Source: Eudromia elegans
Lineage: Eukaryota; Chordata; Aves; Tinamiformes; Tinamidae
Direction: 5' to 3'
DNA: 64,000 nt
NCBI GenBank assembly: GCA_003342815.1
Contig: PTEX01000004.1
Location: 1,054,001-1,118,000, forward strand
This document shows positions 38,690 through 48,771 of this stretch, one piece after another. The notes below the pieces were generated by a model. That model saw only the letters and a program-made list of their open reading frames with translations, had not been told where the DNA came from and searched no databases. Positions within the stretch are counted from its first letter, which is position 1. Every line of letters starts with the position of its first letter. The translations under genes were made by a program, and so were the position numbers.

Positions 38690-40232
38690 CATGGCCCAGT
38701 GGGTAATAGGAAACGCCTAAAAAGACACCCTCCAACTAGGCACAATCTTTGCCAGTACTTCAGACAAGCTTGAGGGATCTAACATCTGTTTTCAGAGCTA
38801 TGGTTCTGGATGGATGGAAGGTGACTTGCAGGCACTTCTTAAAAATTAAGGCGAGTGGGTATTTTATTGTTCCACATACCTCAATCCAAGTTGTATAATG
38901 CATTTTATCACTTGCTATTTAATGTGTACTCTAACCTTGTTTTAACGTGATACAACTTACACAAACTTCCCTGTGCCTCGGTCTCAACTGGCCATGTGAC
39001 CTACCAGGTTAATGAAATAAGCTTATTTCCTTCAGTACAACGCATCGCTGCCATGTGAGTATTTAGAAAGGAAGAGCTCATTTTATTTTAATCCAGAGTT
39101 TGTTTACTTGTGCATTACATCTTCTATTTAAGAATATCAGCCAGTTATATATCCGCCCTTCTCTGTTTCACAGGTGGTAACACTAAGAAGGAGGGACTGA
39201 GAAGTAAACCTTCCAATGCTCTGTCGGGTTTTGACGACGTGGATTTGAGGGGTTTTGCAGCCAACAAACTGGCTCACACTGGAAGATTTTAAAGTATGAT
39301 ATTGAACTTCACAGACCTTTTATTCATTTTTTTTAAAATCAAACTATTTGTTCAGAGTCACACCTAGCTAGTGACATGTAGTCAGCAGATTAAAAATGAG
39401 AAAAAAGCTGTGGTTCATACTTACTCACTCTGTTAGCATCACTTTCATAAAACTGAACTACCTTTTCCCCACAAATCGCACAAAACAAGTCTTTTTTTAG
39501 GTTTTAAGGTATTTCCAGGAGCATTTCCAGTAAGGCTGACAGCTGGCAGGCAGCATCATTGGCCAGCAGAGATCTCCCATACATCCAACACTATAATACT
39601 AGCCCTAGCTGTTGAGTTGTGACAGCAGGCAGTCAGATTCATGACTGGTGTGAGAAGTGAGGAACAGCACAGGAAGCAGCACGACCCAGAGTTTCTGCAG
39701 TCACAGAAGAGTGCAGTGGCAAAGACAGGTGTAGAAATTCATTACTGCCCAACATAAAAGCAGGAAACTTCAAAGACGTCCAGGACAGAAAAGAGACTCA
39801 CCCTACATGCCAGGAATGTTGTGTTTTATCAGTAAGAAGAGAATACGTGTGGCCCATATTAAACCATAAATACATGGTAATCAGTATCTACAAGACCGTC
39901 TTGTTTAAAAGTATCCCACAAGCTGCTTAGGACATCTTGACTCAAAATTTTAGGTTGCAAATACTTATGTTTTCACATTTTTTGACTTGCCTTAGAATGC
40001 CATGACTACAGATGAGAGCGTAAATGGTCAAAATACAGCAAGAAAGACTACAGTGGACACAAACAACCTGTCTTTATACCACCAGCTATGCCTGAATCCA
40101 CACATAAAAAGGCCAAGATGTGCTTCATTTAGTCTGCAAATGGACTGACTGATGCATGAACTTTTAATTTCATGCTTTTTCTCACAAAGCCATCCAAAAT
40201 ATCACAAAGATAATAATCTGAAATCTCTAGGC

Positions 40233-40254
40233 TTTTTTTTTTGTGTGTGTGTGT
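40233..40254. repeat. T run followed by (GT)6
   Basis: Ten T, then six GT units. Simple repeat. Confidence 0.85.
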
Positions 40255-40760
40255 CAGTGTTATCAAGTTTTCCTTGTCTTCTCTCAAAGTTCATATTCTC
40301 TCTCGGTCAGTTGCAGACCAGATATTTGCTGGCAAAGCCAACCCCTTCCTACGTGAGACACAACCTGACCAAATCCCTCAGTCTAGTGGTTAGGGCAGAT
40401 GAGGCAAACAGCCACCCCATCTCTGTAGAGGAATTCAGTTCACCTGCCTTTTCAATACCCAGTTACATTACTCTAAAGGTAACCCTTCCACAGAGATGTA
40501 CAGCAGCATTCGTCACAGTGTACATCAATCACGTACTGCTGAAACACTTTAGGGAGGACTGCATAAAGCAGAATCAAAATGCTTTGAAGAAAATTCCTTC
40601 TCTCCCTCAATGAAATTTCACATCAGTAGTGTACATGTGGGCTTCAAAGTTATAAATATGCTTAAAAGCAGATTGGTTTCAATTAATTTCCTCTCTCACT
40701 TACCAAGTCTCCAAACTTATCAACAGTATTTTGCAATTCTATAACATCTCCTTTTAGAGT

Positions 40761-40858
40761 ACCTCAAAGCACTTCATAAACATTAATGAAAAATGCAATC
40801 ATTTTCATTTTATGAAAGAGGAAAATGAGGTCCTAAGGCCCACATAAGTTACTGAATA
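40761..40858 (+). mobile_element. Ancient SINE relic of MIR/CORE-SINE type
   Basis: The order CCTCAAAGCACTTCATAAAC, ATTAATGAA, CATTTTATGAAAGAGGAAAA, TGAGGTCC, CATAAGTTACT follows the 3' half of MIR-like/L2-tailed SINEs (AAAGCACTT...CATTAA...CATTTTACAGATGAGGAAACTGAGG...AAGTGACT). The copy is strongly diverged, as expected of an insertion older than the bird lineage. Identification is by word order only. Confidence 0.5.
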
Positions 40859-43800
40859 CTGCCTGTGCTTTGCAGAACTCACCAGTTCTGTCTTCTTACC
40901 TTCCATTTCAACCACCAGACATGCATGGTTCCCTCTCTCATGAGTCTGTAGCCATGAGAGTCCCCCATATGAGTCTGCTCTTCAGAAACAACAAATAACC
41001 ACCAAAACTTTATTATTTCCAAAGGGAAGGACCATCTTTGTGCCTTATGAATCTTTAAAAACAATAATAAGTTAAAAGAAACAAGTGCTACCTGTGCTTG
41101 ATGTACCAGCAATGAGATCTGGTAAGTTACGCGACTGACTAGAAGAGCAGGACATAGCACAGACAACAGTAAGTCTGTAGAAGCAGTGCTGGAAGTCATG
41201 CAGAAGAAACAGTGCACCTGAACATGCTGGAAAAAAAATGATAACTCTTTATAGGCACTTTCCTAGAAGAAGAGGGACCAAAAGAAACTGGAGCAATGAA
41301 AACAGGCCAAATTACCAAGTATAATTAACTATTACTGAAGACTGACGCTAAAGCCAGGGATTCTTAGATGTTAAGCAGCTAGAGGGAGATGAATTCACTT
41401 GGATTAGAATGAAGAATAAGACAAAAGGACAGAAAAGTATCAATTTCAGGAAAGTGTCAGATGAGATTAATTTCAAAAGCGGAAGATAAGGACCTGGATG
41501 CGGCAGGAAAATTAGAGCTATCATGAGGTCTGCAGCATACAGGTAGCAAAAAAAGAACTGCAACTTTGGGCAATTGTGTGTGAACACTGCCCACCAGCTG
41601 GGTTCTCTACATATTTAGAAATGCCAAATAATGTTTTTTTAAAACTATTACAGAAAGAAGAGCATGCAGGAAAAGAGGAACATGGAGACTACAAAATAGT
41701 TAAGAGAGTTGCTGAGCTTGGTCAGTATGACCAAGGAGCATCATACAGTTCATTTTCTGACACTTGGAACACTACTTAGTTTTCCTTTTTTATTATTATT
41801 ATTATTTTGTTCCAGTTGAGAAAGAATTCTCTTTTCTCTGTCAGAGCGAGAAAATCTGTTCTTCCTGCAGCTCTACCCAGTACATCCATCAGCAGTCATT
41901 AGTTTTCCTACTCTTGTGATTATCCTCACTGAGTCATAGAAATTTCTCACTACCAAAGCACGTTTCAATCAAAAGGCACTCACCTAGCTTAGGTTGAGCC
42001 CAGCTAAGGGGAGCTTGAATCCCCAGTGCATTTCAAGTGCTCACAGAGAAAAACAAAATTGGAAATGCCAAGGAAAAGCAGCATAAAATAATGCTACTAA
42101 GAAAAAAATAATCCTGACAATATTTCAGAAAAGGGATAAGTTAGCCCTAAAAGCCAAAGCAACAAAATGACTATGCATCAAAAACATCCATCATTCTGAC
42201 CTTTGTTTTCAGCAAGTTGTGCTCTAAAAATAAAATCCAATATGCATCACCTAGAGCCAAGTATCCCAACGAAAAACCTCAAAAACCTCTTTTGACTTCT
42301 GTTCGCTCCGTTGGCAGTACACACCTGGGTGTGATGGATTCCTCCTCCGATGCCCGAGAGGTACAAACCAGCATATGGTACCAAAGGACCGCAAGGGTTT
42401 CACCCTTCCGTACGTGAATGGCAGAGCTCAGGAACAAGCGAAACCAGCGCAAGCACACGCAGGAGGACACGGTAACCAGCTCCGGACACGACAGCCTGCC
42501 ACACCGAGAGGGGAAGTGCCAGCTCAGCCACGCGCCGGGGAGGGTCACGGCAGCAGCCTCTACTAGTCTTAAAATGAAATTCATAACTTAGAGAGGGGTA
42601 AGAGCCGCACACCATCAAACATATCATAAGGACTTTGTCTCCCTCACCATCGAAGATTTTATTTTCAGTGTAGCTGATCCAATTTTTTGGCACAGGACAG
42701 GCTATATTTTAATTTGCTTATGTAAATTGAATCATTTCTCAGCTAGTTGAAAGGCTATTTGTTCTGTGTGCCATGTACAGAGAAATACAGCAACTGCAGA
42801 TGCTACAAACTGCTAAGAACAAGTCTCTTCCTTCTTTTCTTTTTTCTCTAAGATTATTTATTGCAGCTACAGAACCTAAGCTACCACCTAAAACCATTAA
42901 CTTTCCATACGTAAAATACTGTGGGTGAATTTTGAAAGAGAGAGAACAGCTCTGACTAGAACTGGAGGGTGCTAAAGATTTCTGTGCCAAAATCTTTAAA
43001 TCCAACTGCCTGGCCAGAGAGATCTTGACTATATCACATGGGCACAGACTGACCTGAAGCATCTCCCGACCATGGGATTAGTTTTATTGTAAGAAACAGC
43101 ATTTAAACATCAGGGCACAGTTATACCCCAGTATTCTCTTATTCATTCACTATTGTCCAAAGACCGTAAATTATGGTTTAATACTATCAGCAGAGAACTG
43201 CAACCTTTCTTTCTGACAGCAAAGGTAGGACCCTGAAAAGAAACTAAAAATCTGATTTCAAATGCTTATATTAAAGATATGCAACTAAATGAGGAATTGA
43301 TATCAAGTTTGCCTATTTCAGAACTGCCTGCAGACTTGTTAGCAAACCCACAACAGTACTTGTATTTAACTATTCAATTAGTGTTGCTAAACTGTAATCA
43401 GAGATACATTCCAGAGAAAGATCCAGAAAGTATCCATACAATAAGAAGGTGTCTCTCCAGAGAGAGAGAAAATCCTAGGTATATCATCAAATGACACTGA
43501 GTGTTCCTCAAATTCTCCCACAACCAGACTTTGCTACAGGAGCTCCCAGGAAAAATACTGGTGCGTATGTGACATGGTTGGATAAGGGCTAAAACCAGAA
43601 GAAAAGCTCCATAGGAAGTTTTCAGCATATTCAGGGAACACACACTGCTATGAGCAAAGATACCATGATCTCTAGTTTCATATATCCTCCAGACATTATT
43701 TCTGTAGTCTTTACAGACCTTTTTATTTACTTTTCAGGGAGGTAAATATCATTCATTCATTTTACACATTAAAAAAATAAAAAAAATCCCGAAGCTTTGG

Positions 43801-44119
43801 ATGAGCCAGGACACATTAATACATTTTTCAGGACAGAATCAGTATTGTAATCATTTGCATGATTACAGGCCATAGCACCTCTGCCAGCAATTTGTACATC
43901 AAGACCGTAACTTCAGCTGGAGACAGAGCTTAACTTTTAGACAGACACTCACTCCTCATTTAGAGACTCCACGTGATGGAGAATCTACTCAATAACTAGA
44001 AAAATTCTTCCAGTGATTAATTACATTAAAGACACACACATTAAAGACAGACTCCTTGTTTAAGTCCTTATTTGTATAGCCTCCATTTCTAGTCATCCAT
44101 TCTCATTATCCATTTTCCT
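40859..44119. other. Intronic stretch with a small GC-rich patch, no recognised gene
   Basis: AT-rich intron except for a GC- and CpG-enriched patch at about 42300-42560 in which both strands stay open for about 65-100 codons. No family motif is seen in those frames. Confidence 0.5.
41789..41806. repeat. (TTA)6 microsatellite
   Basis: Six TTA units inside a T-rich stretch. Confidence 0.85.
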
Positions 44120-44345
44120 CCGCCAAACAAGCCTACAGTCAAAAATTTCTTCCCTGAATAAACACTTGTAGGTTGTCATAAAGTCCCCTCTTTACCTTTA
44201 TGTCTATAAACTGTACAAACTGAGCCTTTTTAGTATCACTACAAGTTATGACACTCCAAAAGCATAATCCTTATGTAATAAGATCTCACACTACTTTTAT
44301 GGCCACCTTCTGAACACCTTCCAGTTCACAAAGAACACTTTACAG
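44120..44345 (-). mobile_element. Ancient CR1 LINE relic, antisense
   Basis: The plus strand shows the antisense CR1 ORF2 tail in decayed form: TAGGTTGTCATAAAGTCCCC, then CTGAGCCTTTTTAGTATCAC, then TTATGGCCACCTTCTGAACA followed by CCTTCCAGTT. It corresponds to antisense words such as AAGTCCCCTCTTAGCCTT, CAGCCTTTCCTC and TGGCC-TC-TCTGGAC-CTCCA. The same part of the element is preserved at 33888-34022, but this copy is far more diverged and must be older. Confidence 0.55.
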
Positions 44346-45268
44346 CTGTTTTTGCCACACAAGATAACTGAAGTGGCCCTCTGTTGCCTGTCTCCACAGT
44401 CACACACAAGTATCACTTCTTGGATTTTTTACTTACCTACAAAATTACAGGGAGAATGTGGCCAACTGACTAAACAAGACCCTAATTACTTTCCAAAGGA
44501 AGGAACATTTCTTGTTCCTACATGAATAAGCTTGCCGTAGACTCAACTAAAACATTAGTTATCCAAATGAGCCCAAATCATCTGTTAGTGAAATGAATTT
44601 AGGTTATTTGATCAGTCCACATGACTCGCTATCTCCTTTTTGGTTTATCTATACCTTTCATCACCTATGTCCTTCATCTTAAAACCACACCCATTACAAC
44701 GTGCACACTCTTCATCAAATAGCACAGTGGTGTGTGTGTAACATAACCACTCTGCCATTCTTCCTCTTCTTCAGCAGTGGCACTGCAATAATTGTTAACC
44801 AGTATATTTCCAGTATATTTTCAGTATTTCAGACTTCACCAAAAATCAGGATTTTTCTTTTTAATGATTAGTTTGTTTTTGATGGCTTAAAGCTACATAT
44901 AGACCTGCACACACTGCAAGGTATTTTTATCATTTAGACTGGCTCATTTTAAGATTATCCACTGACATCTTTCCAAATTCAGAATAAAATAATGGCCCAT
45001 ACTTCACTGCTACCTCCAAATCATACAGCTACCTATAGATATACTAAACCTTCCTTTGTGGGATTCTCTTTGAAGGCTGTCTTATTTCCACTTCTCAATG
45101 CCTAACAACCAAAAGCTCAAAAACATTATTGGATGAGGGCAAAGGTGAGGGCGGAAATATCAGGGTCCAAAGATCCAGTTAGCTTTAGGTTATCAGTCCC
45201 AATACAGTGACTCTGACTAGAGTTACCAGACTAGAAGTTAGCCCCACCAATCAAGTACTCAGAAGGAA

Positions 45269-45289
45269 CCATATAAGTTCCATATAAGG
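45269..45289 (+). promoter_or_regulatory. Pair of CArG (SRF) boxes
   Basis: CCATATAAGG at 45280-45289 fits the CC(A/T)6GG consensus exactly. CCATATAAGT at 45269-45278 differs at the last base. The two start 11 bases apart, about one helical turn. Serum response factor binds such sites; occupancy here is inferred. Confidence 0.45.
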
Positions 45290-45795
45290 ACCTTTTGCAG
45301 TGACTTCCAAATCCAAACCTACTACCGTGCTCTGCATTATGCTGCTCTGGTCACAGCACATGGAAAAAGAAACAGTCTTTGCACCCTGATGACAGGTGCC
45401 CAGCCAGGCTGTCGGGCTCAGCACTAGCGAAAGGCAAGGGGCCTTAGCAGGAAACAGAGCCTCACATTGGTGTTTCAGAGGGACATTGCAACTTGAGAAC
45501 ATTTAAGAGCTTCACGTTATATTTTGCAAGATAAACTTGAAATGAAAATGAGAAAGTTGTGTGAAGTTTGGCAGCCCATGATATACAGGAGTTCAGACCA
45601 GAGGATCTTAGTGATTCCTGCTGGTTTTACTAGTTTAAGATTAGAGCCAAAACTTGGAGTTAGACACTGAAGCTGGTGGTTAGGGGGAAATCCTGCTCAA
45701 AAACACAAGAAAAGCGGTGAACTCTCCTCTCATCCCCTTTCTAGCATCTTTTGCTTTCATGAATCTGAATAAATTCAAGTTTTTTATATGTATTT

Positions 45796-45819
45796 TATAT
45801 ATATATATATATACACACA
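45796..45819. repeat. (TA)n/(CA)n microsatellite
   Basis: About nine TA units followed by three CA units. Confidence 0.88.
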
Positions 45820-46429
45820 TTTTAAATATCTGAGACCAGTCACTGCTTCATATTCCCCCCAGAACTCCCTACTTTATAGGTCACAGAGGTCAGCACACAA
45901 GGAGGGCACCTAGAGTACAAGCTCTTTCAGAGCTCTAATCAGTGTGAGGCTATCTCTAAAAATATAAAGCAGATGGCTACACATTTGCAGATGTTCTTAC
46001 TTTTCACACAAGCATCTAAGTCTTTTTCAAATACTGGCTGGCCTCAGCACTTGCAGAGAGGCACACCAAGTAATTATGTACTACTTGAAAGTATTTGATT
46101 TTGTTGATGTGAATGTTAGAGAGTGAAATAGCATGATTTCTCTACAAATTTTCCCTTAGAAGCTTCTTTCCCTTGGATTTCAAGCCTCCTTTCAATTCCC
46201 TCTGCCTCCTTATCTTTCATTCATCCCCCTTCTGTTCAACCAGCTTTCCCAATATCCACAAGTAATTCCTTGGAGTCTTCATTCCCACATACATAATGTA
46301 CCACAGGGTCTCCTTGCCTGCTTCCTATCTCACTGAAATGTGTAAGTCAAAAGGAAAGAGGAAAAGGCAACTTAGACTTCATACTCCAAGCTTTCAAAAA
46401 GTGCTGCCTCTGTATAAACGGCCCTGGTG

Positions 46430-46720
46430 AAATGCTGTTTCCGCCGTAACCCGGATGAAAAGGCACAAAGCGCTACCTCAGCCGAGGGAATTGCATGTGC
46501 ACCGTGACACGACTGCTCCATTGCTGCCAGCCTGCAGCAGGAGATGCAAAAACGCAGCAGTCTGAGAGCAAACTTAGCTAGGCTGAGTTCCTACGCTACC
46601 TCCGAGAAAAGCCCTTCTGCTAAACAGAACGGCCCTAAGTGGAGAACAGGCAGCACGGAGATATTCATACACGAAAGCAGCAGGGACCCAGAGAGCCTCG
46701 AGGTGACTGGAAAATCCTTA
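46430..46720. promoter_or_regulatory. CpG-enriched intronic segment, possible regulatory element
   Basis: CpG dinucleotides (in contexts such as CCGCCGTAACCCGG and AGCCGAGG) are clearly more frequent than in the flanks. The 3' edge ends in a homeodomain-like TTATTAATTCAATTG. A 68-codon plus-strand frame (46544-46750) has no recognisable domain. Enhancer, cryptic exon or chance are all possible. Confidence 0.3.
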
Positions 46721-48449
46721 TTAATTCAATTGAAAGTGTTGAAGAAATAAATTCAGTTACAAGACAAGAAACTACAAGTAAGTCCCTAAAGCGCAGCACC
46801 GGAGCTTACTGAAACTAAGCAGCAAAAGACAACATAAGCAGATACTCGACTTTATCCATCTGGCTTTCTAGATTATTGCAAGTTTCTTAAACTGCTATTA
46901 CAGGAAAAAACGAGTACAGGCTAGAGCAGGATAAAGACTTAAACCCCAACCCCATTCACTTTCTACCAGTTTCTTGGAATACTCCTTCCTTCCCAAGGTT
47001 TGAATTAAGCCTCCCCAGCTTTCCTGGGAGCAGACAAACAATAGCAAGGTCTCCATCCTGGACGATAATTTCAGTTAAGGCCATCTATATCCCATATAAA
47101 ATTCTATTAGCAGAAAATGTTAACATATTCTTCTCTCATCTTGACTTACATTATAGTTTAAAATTTTCAGGTGAAGAAAAAAAAACCACAGGGAAAAGCT
47201 ATACCCAACTATTACATTTTCCGCACAGTACAGCTAACTCAGACTCAACACCCTCTACTCCAGCACCACCTACCTTCAACTGTACAGAGGCCAGCCTGCC
47301 CAGGGCTCCCATCTCTAGGGAAAAAAAGAATATAGAGGAAATAAGGCAACCTTGACTCACACCTCAAGGGAGCCAGGGCCTGGCTGCTGCCCTCCCCTGG
47401 GCAGGGCTCACAGGCCCAGGTGCAAATGGTGCAAGAGCTGCATTAGCAAAATGCTTCTCAGCTGTGGCCCCCACCACCTGCTGGCTCCTACAAAGACATC
47501 ACTTACCCCATTCTTCTTGACAAAGGGGAACTTTAAGGCTTTAAAAATCTGTATTTGTTGCCCCCATTTAGCTGTTTAGTAGGACAAGAGACTTTATGTG
47601 TAGTGTTTGCTGGAGATTTTAAGAGCAAAGAGTAGACAGATCAGGATAAGGAAACCTCAGTATTTAAAAACTTGGTCAGTAGAATATGCTAGATATTGGT
47701 CAAAATATGGGGGAAAATGGCAGTGTATTCTGGAAGTAGATCTGGCTCAGGCCATGACAAGAAGCCTGCAAAGAAAGAGTCAATAGGTAAACTGCAAGGG
47801 GTGAAAAGGGGGTGCCACAACACAAGCAGAAAAGTCATTTCAACGAGGCAGGCACAGGGGGACCAGGCCAGGATAAGAACCTCTTAATTTTGCAGCTATA
47901 AGGCTAGCACTAAAGAGGAGAGATGCTCTCATGGGAGCTCCTGGGCCCTGCCAGGACGGAGCAGGACAACTCCACGTGCTGCCCGCCTGCCCACACACCT
48001 GACAAGAGCTCCTCCCCACTCCGCTCTGTCCCACCTCAGCTTGCAGACATGGTTCCCGCTCACGGGGAACACGCTGCCGGGGCAGAGCCAGCCCCTCGCT
48101 CCCCCAGGGCTGCGCAGAAGGGTGAGTCAGAGCACAAGCACCTTTATTTCACCCCTCCAATGGGTCCTGGGCATTACTCGGCCAGCTCCCACCCCAGGGT
48201 CCCGGAGGGCTGCAGGTCACTGCCAAAGGTTCTAGCTGCAGATGTGCACGGCTTTCTCCTGGCGACACTCAATTGAGCTGCTCGTGAAAAGGCAGGGTCT
48301 AACATCCCGTGTCAGAACTCATCAGCAGGATTCAGGGAATTACTATTTCTGTAATATTACCAGTGGAGCCAAACTATGCCAGCTAGGTTGGAAAGAGGAT
48401 AAACTTAGTTTTGATCAGGGAATACCGGCTGGGTAGTTATTGCTTCTTT

Positions 48450-48473
48450 AAAAAAAAAAAAAAAAAAAAAAAA
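48450..48473. repeat. Poly-A run, 24 bases
   Basis: Twenty-four A. The 500 bases before it are unusually GC-rich for this intron, which would fit a retrocopied transcript, but no parent gene was recognised. Confidence 0.85.
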
Positions 48474-48714
48474 GGACTCAAGGAACATGGGCTTAATCCG
48501 TAGTTTTACAACCTGTATTCTGTGTGTAATTGGTAAATGTCCCTTATGATTTTAAGAGACTAATAAACCCTTATCTTAGATCCATGTTCTAAGATGAATG
48601 TGCTGAAGTTGGTGATGCATTCAAATATGATGTGTTTCTAAACAGATATTTCATAGCTCAAAGGGCAGTTAGGAGCAGAAATGACTAAGAGAAATGCTAA
48701 ATCCTGGGTCTTAC

Positions 48715-48771
48715 ATGAAGTCAGGATAGATCATAATGGTCCCTTCTGGCCTTAAAATATATGATGCAGAG
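48715..48771 (+). mobile_element. CR1-type LINE 3' terminus, old copy
   Basis: GTCAGGATAGATCATAATGG followed by TCCCTTCTGGCCTTAAAATA and TATGATGC matches the terminal segment of older sauropsid CR1 elements (AGACTAGATGATC..AATGGTCCCTTCTGGCCTTAAA.TCTATGA). Only the last 55 or so bases are recognisable. Confidence 0.6.

Larger units (their letters stand above)
36122..40760. other. Intronic stretch with a perfect hairpin, no recognised gene
   Basis: AT-rich intron. Besides the A-rich tract (36310-36338) and the T/GT repeat (40233-40254), it holds the inverted repeat at 38660-38689. A plus-strand frame of 153 codons (40152-40613) shows no recognisable domain. No transposon was recognised with confidence. 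Confidence 0.55.
44346..48714. other. Intronic stretch with CArG boxes and CpG-enriched segments
   Basis: It holds two CArG-type boxes (45269-45289), a TA/CA microsatellite (45796-45819), a CpG-enriched segment (46430-46720), GC-rich DNA around 47360-47480 and 47920-48260, and a 24-base poly-A (48450-48473). Open frames of 64-117 codons in the GC-rich parts overlap on both strands and show no known domain. Confidence 0.5.

Noticed and set aside
39160-39220. Possible MIR-type fragment (CTGTTTCACAGGTGG...)
   Set aside because: Only about 15 bases fit and the following words do not keep the family order.
40152-40613. Plus-strand frame of 153 codons, the longest real one in the intron
   Set aside because: No family motif or supporting splice or promoter context; compositionally like its intron. 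Chance frames of this size are expected in 57 kb.
43735-43775. Possible L2/MIR tail (GGGAGGTAAATATCATTCATT)
   Set aside because: The match is to a low-complexity part of the family and there is no second block.
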